A stretch of DNA of 64,000 bases from Elusimicrobiota bacterium (GTDB lineage Bacteria > Elusimicrobiota > Elusimicrobia > FEN-1173). The stretch lies in assembly GCA_016715645.1 (NCBI GenBank), contig JADJZR010000008.1, positions 62,001-126,000 of the forward strand. The letters run 5' to 3'. The notes under the pieces are model-generated. The model worked only from the letters and a program-made list of their open reading frames with translations, searched no databases and was not told the origin of the DNA. This document shows positions 1 to 8,811 of the stretch, piece after piece. Both the position numbers and the translations under genes were made by a program. Positions within the stretch are counted from its first letter, which is position 1; the number at the start of each line of letters is the position of its first letter.

Positions 1-82
1 ATAACTTCAGGGGAGCACATCGGACGAAAGTTCCTGACCACTTTCAATCCCTCGGTTTTAACTCCAATTATTTCATCCACCC

Positions 83-1129
83 ATGAAATTTAAAGCCGCC
101 GTCCTCGTCGAAAGCCGCAACCCCCTCGTCATCGAGGAGCTCGAAGTCCCGGTCCTAAAATATGGCCAGGTCCTCGTGAAAATTATTTGCAGTGGCATCT
201 GCGGAGCCCAAATCAACGAAATCGATGCCGTGAAAGGTCCGGACAAATTTCTCCCCCACCTGTTGGGCCATGAAGCGACAGCGGAAGTTGTGGACTGCGG
301 CGAAGGCGTGACCACGGTAAAACCGGGCCAGCGGGTGGTCTGTCACTGGCGCAAAGGCGCGGGCCTCCAATCCCCCACACCCCAATACAAATCAAAGTTG
401 GGCCTTGTGAATGCCGGTTGGGTGACCACGTTTAGCGAATACTCGGTGGTTTCTGAAAATAGACTAACACCAGTTTCCAGGGATTTGGACCCAGAAATTG
501 GCGCTCTCATGGGGTGCGCCATCACCACAGCCATGGGCGTCATCAACAACGATGCCCGTTTGGGCATTGGAGAATCGATTGTTGTATTTGGAGCAGGCGG
601 CGTAGGCCTGAGCATAATTCAATTTGCCGCCCTGGTGGGGGGCTATCCCATCGTTGCGATTGACCTGCATGAAAATAAACTCGAATTGGCAAAGAGTCTC
701 GGCGCAACCCACACGTTCAAAGCCGGGGCCATTGACCTGGACGAGGAAATCCGCAATATTGTCGGCACCGCTGGGGCAGACGTGGCCATCGAAAACACTG
801 GGAACGCCGACGTTATTGAGATGGCCTACGCCCTGACAAATGGGAAAGGAGGCCGCACGATTTTGGTGGGCGTCCCCCCTGTGACGGCCCGCCGCCCCAG
901 CATCTACACCCTCCCTCTCCATTTCGACAAGGTACTCAAAGGAAGCGAAGGCGGTCATTGTCGACCCGAATCCGACATCCCGAAACTCCTGAAGCTTTGC
1001 CAAGTGGGTCGAGTTCGTTTCAATGGGCTGGTGGGGGTGCGATATCCGTTGGGTCGAGTCAATGACGCCTTGTTAGATCTTCGTTCTGGGCGTATTCCGG
1101 GCCGGTGCCTTCTTATGATGGGGCAGTGA
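83..1129 (+). CDS. Zinc-type alcohol dehydrogenase-like (MDR) oxidoreductase
   Basis: A 348-residue medium-chain dehydrogenase/reductase. The N-terminal half shows the catalytic-zinc region, with SGICGAQ at about residues 37-43 and GHE at about 62-64. The second half has the nucleotide-binding GAGGVG at about 173-178. The four-cysteine structural-zinc lobe seen in classical alcohol dehydrogenases is absent: the corresponding stretch reads HWRKGAGLQSP. It is the first gene seen of the glycan locus, 35 bases before the next gene, so its likely substrate is a sugar or polyol, but the substrate cannot be read from sequence. The family call is secure; the substrate is not known. Confidence 0.88.
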   Translation: MKFKAAVLVESRNPLVIEELEVPVLKYGQVLVKIICSGICGAQINEIDAVKGPDKFLPHLLGHEATAEVVDCGEGVTTVKPGQRVVCHWRKGAGLQSPTPQYKSKLGLVNAGWVTTFSEYSVVSENRLTPVSRDLDPEIGALMGCAITTAMGVINNDARLGIGESIVVFGAGGVGLSIIQFAALVGGYPIVAIDLHENKLELAKSLGATHTFKAGAIDLDEEIRNIVGTAGADVAIENTGNADVIEMAYALTNGKGGRTILVGVPPVTARRPSIYTLPLHFDKVLKGSEGGHCRPESDIPKLLKLCQVGRVRFNGLVGVRYPLGRVNDALLDLRSGRIPGRCLLMMGQ

Positions 1130-1164
1130 CGTGATTCAATTTTTTTAAAAAGCGAATATTACCA

Positions 1165-2394
1165 ATGACCTCTTCCATTTGTCGGAGTTGTGGAACCGAT
1201 GGGGTGACAGCGTTAATCGATTTTGGACCCCAACCACTCTGCAATAGGTTCCTCCCTTCTTCTCGCGGAGAGGAATACACTCATCTTCTGAAATTGGGAT
1301 TTTGCCGACGATGCGGAGTGATTGAGCAAATGGTTCCAGCGCCGAATGATCAAATCAGACCCCGTTACGATTGGATAACCTACAGCGAACCGGAAGGCCA
1401 CTTAGATGAATTGGTGGGAGAACTCACTCAACTTGCTGACCTCGGTCCAGACTCCATGATCTGTGGGATAACTTTCAAGGACGATTCCACCCTAGCGAGA
1501 TTTCGAAACAAAGGGTTCTCTCGCACCCGGCGGTTGGACCTTAAGGAAGACTTAGAGATCACTGACCCGGGGGCCGGTTTAGAGACCATCCAAGATCGAT
1601 TGACTGTTGAGCGGGCGCGGAAATGGGCCCAACGATGGGGGAAGTGTCATCTCCTCGTGGTGCGGCATATTCTGGAGCACGCCCATGACCTTCCCCATTT
1701 CATGGATGCGCTGAGGGAGCTCGTTTCTCCGAAGGGCTATGTCGTGTTTGAAATTCCCGATTGTGCGCGGGCCCTGGAAAAATTCGATTTCAGTTCCATT
1801 TGGGAGGAACATGTGTTTTATTTTACAGAGCCAACATATAAGCGAGCGTTGGCCCACCAGGGATTTTTCGTGGAGCAATTTAAAGTGATCCCCTATTCTT
1901 TGGAAAACTCTCTTGTGGCTATCGGTCAGTTCCATGATAGAAAATCCGTTACGAGTGACGATGTTCTTCCGTACGAAATGGAACAGGCGATGGCATTCGC
2001 CGGGGGTTTTGAAATAAAAAAGACCGAATGGCGGAAATTTCTCGCAGAGGCTCGGCGTCAAACACGCCCGATCGCGATGTTTGGCGCTGGGCACTCAAGT
2101 TGCGCTTTCATTAACCTTTTGGGTTTAAGCGATTTAATCGATTTTTTTGTTGATGACAATCCCCACAAAAAAGGCCTTCTTATGCCCGGAAGTCGCTTGC
2201 CCATTTCTCCCTCCTCCTCGTTGATAGAAAAGGCTGTCAAATTCTGTTTACTAAGCGTTAGCCCGGAAAATGAACCAAAGGTCATGGAAAAGAATCAATC
2301 GTATTTGAAGGCGGGGGGTCGATTCGTCTCAATTTTTCCGGACAGTCCCTATTCGTTTCAGAGGACGAAAACCCATGCGAACACGGCCATTTAA
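1165..2394 (+). CDS. Sugar C-methyltransferase-like protein with N-terminal zinc ribbon
   Basis: 409 residues. It opens with a CRSCG...CRRCG zinc-binding module (about residues 6-50) typical of the putative zinc-binding plus SAM-methyltransferase plus C-terminal methyltransferase architecture of deoxysugar C-methyltransferases. The middle has RHILEHAHD and FEIPD, where such enzymes carry the post-SAM motifs, and the C-terminal part has GAGHSSCAFINLLGL, a Rossmann-like turn. I see no crisp glycine-rich SAM motif I (the stretch near residue 95 reads MICGITFKDDS), so SAM binding may be degenerate. It overlaps the next gene by 20 bases. Probable role: branching methylation or rearrangement of a keto-sugar; the family call is good and the activity is uncertain. 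Confidence 0.7.
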   Translation: MTSSICRSCGTDGVTALIDFGPQPLCNRFLPSSRGEEYTHLLKLGFCRRCGVIEQMVPAPNDQIRPRYDWITYSEPEGHLDELVGELTQLADLGPDSMICGITFKDDSTLARFRNKGFSRTRRLDLKEDLEITDPGAGLETIQDRLTVERARKWAQRWGKCHLLVVRHILEHAHDLPHFMDALRELVSPKGYVVFEIPDCARALEKFDFSSIWEEHVFYFTEPTYKRALAHQGFFVEQFKVIPYSLENSLVAIGQFHDRKSVTSDDVLPYEMEQAMAFAGGFEIKKTEWRKFLAEARRQTRPIAMFGAGHSSCAFINLLGLSDLIDFFVDDNPHKKGLLMPGSRLPISPSSSLIEKAVKFCLLSVSPENEPKVMEKNQSYLKAGGRFVSIFPDSPYSFQRTKTHANTAI

Positions 2395-2920
2395 TCAAGA
2401 AGTCTTGTATGCCGAGGACACGGTTGTGCGAGTCTCGACAGCGGATGTCCGGTCTTTGGCGAAACGGGCCCTGGGGGCTCCGCGCGGTCGAATTCGTTTG
2501 TGCGCCCATCCAAAAATAGAAGATCCTTTCCATGAAATGTTTATTGTCCATACGCGAAACGTTTATGTGCGTCCACACAAACATCTCGGGAAATCAGAAT
2601 CTCTTCATGTGATTGCGGGAAAGGCTGATGTGGTCTTGTTCAGCGAATCTGGTTTGGTGGAGGACGTTTTTTCTCTTTCTCCCTATGGGGCTCGTTCAAT
2701 CTTTTATTATCGAATTCCTGAAAATTTTTATCATGCGTTGATCATTCGCTCCCATCGATTTGTTTTTCACGAGGCCACACCGGGACCGTTTGACCGTTCT
2801 AAAACGATTTTTGCGCCCTGGGCGCCGGAGCCGGGTAAATCGCGCGATGTCTCCGATTGTTTGAAGTGGTTGAAAACCCGATCTGTTTGCCCCACCGGGT
2901 TGCGGGGTGGGGTTTTATGA
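2375..2920 (+). CDS. WbuC-family cupin metalloprotein
   Basis: 181 residues matching the WbuC cupin-fold family found in O-antigen loci. The centre reads HEMFIVHTRNVYVRPHKH, followed by SESLHVIAGKADVVLF, then YRIPENFYHALI and FVFHEATPGPF, all hallmark stretches of that family with cupin metal-ligand histidines. The biochemical function of WbuC proteins is not established. The start lies inside the preceding gene and the stop overlaps the next gene's ATG (ATGA at 2917-2920), so it is translationally coupled in the operon. Confidence 0.82.
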   Translation: MRTRPFNQEVLYAEDTVVRVSTADVRSLAKRALGAPRGRIRLCAHPKIEDPFHEMFIVHTRNVYVRPHKHLGKSESLHVIAGKADVVLFSESGLVEDVFSLSPYGARSIFYYRIPENFYHALIIRSHRFVFHEATPGPFDRSKTIFAPWAPEPGKSRDVSDCLKWLKTRSVCPTGLRGGVL

Positions 2921-3846
2921 AATATATAGTCTTTGGAGCTTCTGGTTTTCTTGGGCGACATTTTGTTCAACAAGCCCGTCAACACGGGCACGAAGTCCTT
3001 GGTACATATCACCTCCAAAAACGAGAAGGCCTGCTTCCCTTCAACTTAAAAAATAACCGGCTGAGCGAAATCGTGCCGGCGGATTTTTTTTCTTCTGGCC
3101 CTGTCTGTGCCGTTCTTTGTTCGTTCATTAGTCAGATCGACGATTGTTTTCGCTGGAAAGACGAAGCGCGATTGTCCAATGTGGACGGGATGATCCGCTT
3201 GATCAATGATCTTTGCGAAAAAGACGCCTTTCCGGTCTTCCTCTCCACTTGTGCGGTGTTTGATGGAACTGCCGGTTACTATTCTGAGGAATCCCCGACA
3301 GGGCCCATCAACGAATACGGGCGGCAAAAACTCGCGGTCGAAGAATTTCTACGCGCACACGGGATGGCTTCCTCTATTCTTCGCTGCGACAAATTGATTG
3401 GCGACGATGCGGGAGAGTCCCATATGCTGTCCGAATGGTATCGGTGGGCCAATGAGGGGCGACCTCTGGTCTGTATACAAGGGCAGATGATTTCGCCAAC
3501 GCTGGTTACGGACGTGGCCCGGGCCATTGTAGTGGTTTGTGAAAAACGGCTAACGGGCGTTTTTCACGTCGCAAATCCACAACACTGCCTCAGAGAAGAG
3601 CTGGCCTTGGAATTTTTGAAAGCGCTCAATTTGCGGGGAACAGTGGTGGGGAAAACTCAACAAGAATTGGGATTCGCGGATTTACGCCCGTTAAAGGCCC
3701 ATCTGAACCCCTTAAAATTTATCAAGGCCACGGGTTTCCAATTTACCCCCGTTCAGCGGATTTTTGAGGTATTCGCTCAATCAGCCAAGTGCCCGCCTAA
3801 ACAAGTGAGTGGGCACGGCACCGTGAACGTTCTGCCGGGAAAATGA
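2917..3846 (+). CDS. NAD(P)-dependent sugar reductase/epimerase (RmlD-like)
   Basis: 309 residues from the ATG at 2917, chosen because it makes an ATGA overlap with the upstream stop and starts directly at the Rossmann motif GASGFLG (residues 7-13). A longer frame from 2857 would add 20 unrelated residues. The short-chain extended fold is supported by STCAVFDG at about 109-116 and YGRQKLAVEEF at about 134-144, the Tyr-x3-Lys catalytic pair. Size and pattern resemble dTDP-4-dehydrorhamnose reductases, which reduce a 4-keto sugar. The exact sugar is not determinable. It overlaps the ABC transporter gene by 4 bases. Confidence 0.8.
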   Translation: MKYIVFGASGFLGRHFVQQARQHGHEVLGTYHLQKREGLLPFNLKNNRLSEIVPADFFSSGPVCAVLCSFISQIDDCFRWKDEARLSNVDGMIRLINDLCEKDAFPVFLSTCAVFDGTAGYYSEESPTGPINEYGRQKLAVEEFLRAHGMASSILRCDKLIGDDAGESHMLSEWYRWANEGRPLVCIQGQMISPTLVTDVARAIVVVCEKRLTGVFHVANPQHCLREELALEFLKALNLRGTVVGKTQQELGFADLRPLKAHLNPLKFIKATGFQFTPVQRIFEVFAQSAKCPPKQVSGHGTVNVLPGK

Positions 3847-5648
3847 TTTCGATTAACAAACAGGAGACGAATGCTGAAATGAGTGTTTTTCGGTTTTTTT
3901 GTGAGATGTTTGAAAAATTTCCGCGGTTGCTTATGTTCAATATCTCTCTTCTTTTTATCTCTGGGATCTTGGAAAGTTTAATCCTCATCACGTTGGTTCC
4001 TATCGTGGATTGTCTTTCAATGAGAGATCTGAACCTGGCCAGTCCGTGGACCCGCCATTTTTTTGCAGGGATGAATTTTGTCGGGTTGACCCCTACTTTA
4101 AAAAACCTCTTTGTCGTTCTTTTGATGTTCCAAATTGGTGCAAGCGGGTTTTTTATTATTGCCAACCATTCTGTTCTAAGGACGAAATACCTTATATCGG
4201 ACAAATTGCTCGTGGAGGCCTTCCGGGATTTTTTTAGCGCGAGGTTTTGTTTTTTTAGTAACAATTCCCACGGCGCTTTACAAACGACCTTTGCCCGGTT
4301 GGTCAGCCAAGTGGGGGACGCTTTTGGAGGGCTGGGTTTGATGGTTGTTGTGGTTTCCCGGATAATTTTTTATCTGGCTGTCCCGATGCTGATTTCATGG
4401 CAAGTGACTCTCTTGAGTGTCGTTTTATCCACAATTCTTGTTTGGCCGTTTATGAAAATGGGAAAAAGGTCATATCGTTGGGGTCAGGCGAACGTTACGA
4501 CGGCCAATGACATGATGTCCCTCATCCAGGAGAGTATTGGTGGAGCCAGGGTCGTTATGGGGTTCGGAAATGAGCGGAAAAGCGAGGAGTCTCTTCGAGA
4601 AACCTATCGGAATCATTACAAAGTGTCTATTAAGTTTCAAACGCTCAACAACATCATTCCGGTGGTTTTTAAGCCCCTGGGATTGGGGGTTTTGATCGTT
4701 GTGTTGTTCGTTGCTCGTCGCCTGGATATCCCTTTCTCAGAAATCACCATCATTGTTCTTTCATTTCTCCAGATGATTCCTTTGTTTGGCCAATTGGCAG
4801 CGAGTAAAAATGCGATTCAAAACGCCCTCCCATCCTACGAACAAATTGAGTCATTGCGTCGGGAAGCTCGGCTCTTGGCGAACTCTTCGGGGACCCGAAC
4901 GTTTTCGTCTCTAAAAGATGGAATTGAGTTTCATCATGTGGGTTTTTCCTATCGCGACCGTCCCCCCGTTCTGACGGATGTTTCGCTCAAGATCTCTCGG
5001 GGCCAGTTTGTGGCTATTGCAGGGGAGTCCGGCGTGGGAAAGTCAACTCTGGTTGATTTGATCATGGCCCTACACGATCCGTCCTCCGGCCAAATTACAC
5101 TTGATGGAATCCCTTTGCGGGAGTTTGACGTAAAATCCTATCGTAAACGCATCGGATATGTCCCTCAGGATTCCATGCTTTTCAACCGTAGTGTGAGGGA
5201 AAATCTGCTTTGGGCCAATGAAACCGCCTCAGAATCCGACATTCGGTTTGCCTGCCAAAGGGCCCACGCCGCAGAGTTCATTGAACAATTTCCCAAAGGA
5301 TACGATACAATGATCGGCGATCGGGGCGTTCGTCTTTCGGGCGGCCAGGCTCAACGCGTGAGTCTGGCGAGGGCGATTTTGCGCGATCCACTTATCCTTA
5401 TATTGGATGAGGCTACCAGCGCCTTGGACACGCAATCCGAACGTTTAATTCAACAGGCGGTGGAAACCATTGCAAAAGGGACCACAGTCATCGCCATTGC
5501 CCATCGCCTATCCACGATCATGAATGCCGATCATATTGTTTTTTTGAGGGAAGGACGTGTGGCGGAGGAAGGGACCTACGCGAATTTGCTCAAACAAGGC
5601 GGTTATTTCGCCAAAATGGTTCAACTGCAAACGCTCAATGCTCAATAG
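3843..5648 (+). CDS. ABC transporter, fused permease and ATPase (MsbA-like)
   Basis: 601 residues, the usual size of a half-transporter of the lipid or glycan flippase kind. The N-terminal half has several hydrophobic membrane segments. The C-terminal ATPase carries Walker A GESGVGKST at about residues 395-403, Q-loop YVPQDS, signature LSGGQ at about 498-502 and Walker B LILILDEATSALD, followed by an H-loop in AIAHRLST. It probably exports a lipid-linked glycan or glycolipid made by the surrounding enzymes. The next operon gene originally followed closely; an insertion sequence now lies 7 bases past the stop. Confidence 0.92.
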   Translation: MISINKQETNAEMSVFRFFCEMFEKFPRLLMFNISLLFISGILESLILITLVPIVDCLSMRDLNLASPWTRHFFAGMNFVGLTPTLKNLFVVLLMFQIGASGFFIIANHSVLRTKYLISDKLLVEAFRDFFSARFCFFSNNSHGALQTTFARLVSQVGDAFGGLGLMVVVVSRIIFYLAVPMLISWQVTLLSVVLSTILVWPFMKMGKRSYRWGQANVTTANDMMSLIQESIGGARVVMGFGNERKSEESLRETYRNHYKVSIKFQTLNNIIPVVFKPLGLGVLIVVLFVARRLDIPFSEITIIVLSFLQMIPLFGQLAASKNAIQNALPSYEQIESLRREARLLANSSGTRTFSSLKDGIEFHHVGFSYRDRPPVLTDVSLKISRGQFVAIAGESGVGKSTLVDLIMALHDPSSGQITLDGIPLREFDVKSYRKRIGYVPQDSMLFNRSVRENLLWANETASESDIRFACQRAHAAEFIEQFPKGYDTMIGDRGVRLSGGQAQRVSLARAILRDPLILILDEATSALDTQSERLIQQAVETIAKGTTVIAIAHRLSTIMNADHIVFLREGRVAEEGTYANLLKQGGYFAKMVQLQTLNAQ

Positions 5649-5654
5649 GATTAT

Positions 5655-5681
5655 ACAAAGGCCCACTACTGTCCGGTTAAG
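5655..5681 (+). repeat. Left target duplication (9 b) and left terminal inverted repeat of the IS4 element
   Basis: ACAAAGGCC at 5655-5663 is repeated exactly at 6980-6988. It is followed by the terminal repeat CACTACTGTCCGGTTAAG (5664-5681), which matches the reverse complement of 6962-6979 at 17 of 18 positions. A 9-base duplication suits IS4-family transposition. Confidence 0.95.
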
Positions 5682-6979
5682 AAGTGATGAGCAGTAACTG
5701 TTTTCCGGCGAGGCGACTCTCGGTTTCCGAACGATTTTCCGAAAGTGACTGATTGATATCGCTTTTCTCGAAAATGGAAATGCTGAGGATCTGCAGGATT
5801 TCGTTCAGACTTCGAGAAATGTTCCGCTCTTTTTTGAGGAGAGCGACCAGGACGTAAACTGTGATGGCGATCCAGATTTGAGTCTTGACCGCATTCTCTG
5901 ATGTCCCGTAGAACGTCTTGATGCGCAGATTTTGTTTGATCCATTTGAAGAAAAGCTCCACCCGCCAGCGGGCCTTGTAAAGTTGCGCGATGGTCAAGGC
6001 AGGGAGAGAAAAGTTGTTGGTCAAAAAGACCAAATGCTTCTTTGTTTCGGGGTCGATGTAGTGAATGCGTCGGAGGACGTCTGGATAATTTTGAGATGGG
6101 TAGAACCCTCTCAAGCGGATGGTTTGATCGGAACAGAGTCCGGTGGTTTTGTCTACTGCCTGCGAAGACACGTGATTGAATTTCATATTTCGTTTGGCTC
6201 GGGTCACAAAGAAGGCCGCGCTCTGGGTGATGACATAAAGCCGGGAAAAATCGATGTAGCCCCGGTCCATCATGTAGAAAGCACCGGCCTCTAAAATAAG
6301 ATGGTCCAGAGCGTTGACATCGTGGACTTTTCCGTCGGTAATGTGAATAAAACAGGGAATGCTTCCCCGCAGATCGATGAGCGTATGGAGCTTGACGGCA
6401 GCCTTGTGTTTGCGAAAGCGAGCCCACGGGAACAGCGAGAGACAGAGATCGGTGGTTGTCGAATCGAATGCGTAGGCGGTCTGATTCAAATCGACACCGA
6501 AAGAATCTTTGGCGTATAGAGTTCTGGCTCGCTGAATCAGGATGTGAGCGAAGTCGGCATAGATGCGCCAATCGCGCGTTTCGTTGGCATCGGCCAAAGT
6601 GCTTTTGAACATTTGGCCACGAAAGCCCATGTGATAAAGTCGGGACTGCATCGGGCGCAAACACGTTTCGATATCTCGAAGGCTTTCCCGGTAAGTCAGC
6701 TGGGCAAAAGCCATCGATAAAAACTGGTCCCAGCAGGAGAACCGGCGGAGACGACGATCTCCCCGATAGCGATGAACGCACTTTCTGAAATCGTGCAAAG
6801 GAACGTGATCCATGATTTGGGCAAACGCAGTCCGTCCGGTGTTCATAGGCCATCCCCTCCCCTGTGGAATGGCCAAAGAGTAACATGAATTTCAAATCGA
6901 TTACAGGCATTATTGTTTTCAATCCTTTGTCTTTAATGCATTTTCAGCAATTTCTGTTTCGCTTAACCGGACAGCAGTG
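5664..6979 (-). mobile_element. Complete IS4-family insertion sequence, 1316 bases
   Basis: Bounded by 18-base terminal inverted repeats with one mismatch and by exact 9-base direct repeats of the host sequence, so both ends are defined from the sequence itself. It contains one transposase gene on the minus strand. The element separates the ABC transporter from the aminotransferase at 6992 without damaging either coding sequence; removing it and one duplication would leave 27 bases between them. The exact target duplication and intact transposase argue that the insertion is recent. Confidence 0.95.
5677..6876 (-). CDS. IS4-family DDE transposase
   Basis: 399 residues, or 389 if the second ATG at 6846 is used. 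The first 80 residues match the N-terminal region (DUF4372-like) of IS4-type transposases. The catalytic core shows DSTTTD (first Asp), MMDRGYID (second Asp), and the IS4 signature Tyr-x2-Arg-x3-Glu-x6-Lys in YKARWRVELFFKWIKQNL. The frame is open throughout, so the enzyme is probably active. A long open frame that overlaps it on the same strand, shifted by one base, is only a shadow. Confidence 0.93.
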   Translation of the reverse strand: MAIPQGRGWPMNTGRTAFAQIMDHVPLHDFRKCVHRYRGDRRLRRFSCWDQFLSMAFAQLTYRESLRDIETCLRPMQSRLYHMGFRGQMFKSTLADANETRDWRIYADFAHILIQRARTLYAKDSFGVDLNQTAYAFDSTTTDLCLSLFPWARFRKHKAAVKLHTLIDLRGSIPCFIHITDGKVHDVNALDHLILEAGAFYMMDRGYIDFSRLYVITQSAAFFVTRAKRNMKFNHVSSQAVDKTTGLCSDQTIRLRGFYPSQNYPDVLRRIHYIDPETKKHLVFLTNNFSLPALTIAQLYKARWRVELFFKWIKQNLRIKTFYGTSENAVKTQIWIAITVYVLVALLKKERNISRSLNEILQILSISIFEKSDINQSLSENRSETESRLAGKQLLLITS

Positions 6980-6988
6980 ACAAAGGCC
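6962..6988 (+). repeat. Right terminal inverted repeat and right target duplication of the IS4 element
   Basis: CTTAACCGGACAGCAGTG (6962-6979) is the inverted partner of 5664-5681. The copy of ACAAAGGCC at 6980-6988 ends 3 bases before the ATG at 6992 and includes AAAGG, which can serve as that gene's ribosome binding site. Confidence 0.95.
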
Positions 6989-6991
6989 ATT

Positions 6992-8104
6992 ATGGACATT
7001 AAAAAAATAGACTGGTGGAGGACTTCATTCGGTCAAGAAGAAATCAGTATGTTGACGAAATCAATGTCCGAAGAACATATTAGCCAAGGTCCCGTCACGG
7101 CTGAATTTGAAGCGCAATTCGCCAAGGCGATGAATGTCCCCTACGCTGTTGCGACCACCAGCGGGAGTGTCGCTCTCCTGATGTCTCTTATGGCCATGGG
7201 CGTAAAGAGAGGGGATGAGGTGATCGTGTCCAATCGCACGTTCATTGCGACGGCTCATGCTCCTCTGATGTTGGGGGCAAAAGTCGTCCTTGTTGATGTT
7301 CACCGGGACGTCCCTGTTATGGACGTTTCTTTAATTAAGAAAAAAATCACGGCTCGGACCAAGGCCATTATGCCGGTACATCTGTGTGGTCGTGCGGTTG
7401 ATCTGGCGGGAATTCATCGCCTTGCCAAGGCCTATGGGCTTTGTGTCATCGAGGATGCCTGTCAAGCGATGTTTTCAAAAAACGAGAGGGGGTATTTGGG
7501 CACACAATCCGATGTGGGTTGTTTTTCGTTGGGTGTCACTAAACTTATATCATCGGGACAGGGCGGGGTTGTTGTAACCAGCAATCGCCGCACATACGAA
7601 GAATTGAAATTAATTCGCAACCATGGAGTTCCTGGAACATTCGAAGCCACCTATCCGCGGTTAGGGTTTAATTTCAAATTTACCGATATTCAGGCCGCCA
7701 TCGGGTTGGCTCAACTCCGTCGAGTAAAGGATCGATTATTGAAGCTTCATTCCCTTTACCGGAAATACGAAGGTAACTTGAAGGAGCTCGATTTTCCGTT
7801 TCTGAGATTAATTCCCGTGAATGTGAACGCTGGCGAAGTCCCCCTTTATATTGAGGCGCTGTGTCAAAATAGAGATTCCGTTCGGAATTATCTAAACAGT
7901 CGAGGAATTGAGGTGCGGCCCTTTCTTCCCAATCTCAATCAATCCCCACATATCAAAAATGGAGGATCCTTCCCCCATTCGACCGAATTTTCAAAGCACG
8001 GGTTCTTTCTCCCCTCAGGCCCGGATCAATCAGACTCTAACGTTGATCGGGTTCTAAACGCTATGCAATCTTATGTTAGAAGAAAAAAAATAGGTTTATT
8101 CTGA
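6992..8104 (+). CDS. DegT/DnrJ/EryC1/StrS-family sugar aminotransferase
   Basis: 370 residues from ATG 6992. A GTG at 6977 in the same frame lies inside the insertion-sequence end and is rejected; AAAGG at 6983-6987 gives a site 5 bases before the ATG. PLP-dependent fold type I: TSGSVAL near residue 46, IEDACQA near 155, and the Schiff-base lysine in GVTKLISSGQGG near 186. Such enzymes transfer an amino group from glutamate to a keto-sugar nucleotide. It shares a one-base TGATG overlap with the next gene, an acyltransferase that may acylate the new amine. Confidence 0.85.
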   Translation: MDIKKIDWWRTSFGQEEISMLTKSMSEEHISQGPVTAEFEAQFAKAMNVPYAVATTSGSVALLMSLMAMGVKRGDEVIVSNRTFIATAHAPLMLGAKVVLVDVHRDVPVMDVSLIKKKITARTKAIMPVHLCGRAVDLAGIHRLAKAYGLCVIEDACQAMFSKNERGYLGTQSDVGCFSLGVTKLISSGQGGVVVTSNRRTYEELKLIRNHGVPGTFEATYPRLGFNFKFTDIQAAIGLAQLRRVKDRLLKLHSLYRKYEGNLKELDFPFLRLIPVNVNAGEVPLYIEALCQNRDSVRNYLNSRGIEVRPFLPNLNQSPHIKNGGSFPHSTEFSKHGFFLPSGPDQSDSNVDRVLNAMQSYVRRKKIGLF

Positions 8105-8811
8105 TGGTGGATTCAAAAAAAGTCGCTGTTTTGGGATTTCAAGAAGGAGTTGCCGGTCAGGTGGACTCATGGTTTGAAATGGCCACGGGCCTTCAGATTT
8201 CTTGTTTTGTCCTTGAGGCGGATGATTTTCCCCCGATTGACGTCGAGGCAGAAAATAGAAAACGTGTTTCCCAGCGAATGGAGTATCCAACAAAAGGCCA
8301 GTACAAAGGACGCCCCTTTATTATCGCGCTGGATTGGGCGAAGCATTTGAAAAGGCTTGGGATATCGAAAGTTCTCCCACTCACTCCGGATAACCGGGTT
8401 CGGTTTCATCAATTGGAGGTGTGTCATCAAGAAGGTTTTCAATTGATTTCCGCTATTCATCCAAGTGTAATCATTCTTCCCGGGGCCACGATCCAACCAG
8501 GGGTATGGATTAATGCGGGCAGTATCATCGGATATAAATCGGAAATTGAGGAAGGCGTCTTTATCAATACGGGCGTGAAGATTGACCACCATAACGTTTT
8601 AAAGCGGTGTTGTCAGGTGGACCCCGGCGTGGTAACGGCTGGGAATGTGACACTTCGGGAGTGTAGCCACGTTCATACCGCCGCCACCCTTATCAATCGT
8701 GTTGAAATTGGGGAAGACGCGATCGTGGGGGCGGGGGCGGTGGTCCTCGATTCAGTTCCGCCAAAAGTGGTCACGGTGGGAGTTCCATCGAAAGTGATTC
8801 GCCATGTCTAA
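8104..8811 (+). CDS. Left-handed beta-helix sugar acyltransferase (PglD/NeuD-like)
   Basis: 235 residues. The C-terminal half (about 110-235) is a hexapeptide-repeat region with repeated small-I/V-G-x4 units such as IILPGATI, INAGSIIGY, NTGVKIDHHNVL and VGAGAVVLDSVP. A likely catalytic His lies in KIDHHN. The N-terminal domain is less typical and might bind a nucleotide sugar, as in PglD. It directly follows an aminotransferase, the usual order for making an N-acylated amino sugar. Family good, substrate unknown. Confidence 0.78.
   Translation: MVDSKKVAVLGFQEGVAGQVDSWFEMATGLQISCFVLEADDFPPIDVEAENRKRVSQRMEYPTKGQYKGRPFIIALDWAKHLKRLGISKVLPLTPDNRVRFHQLEVCHQEGFQLISAIHPSVIILPGATIQPGVWINAGSIIGYKSEIEEGVFINTGVKIDHHNVLKRCCQVDPGVVTAGNVTLRECSHVHTAATLINRVEIGEDAIVGAGAVVLDSVPPKVVTVGVPSKVIRHV

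Noticed and set aside
5666..6922. 418-residue minus-strand frame overlapping the IS4 transposase
   Set aside because: It is the same region one base out of frame; only the 399-residue frame shows DDE motifs.
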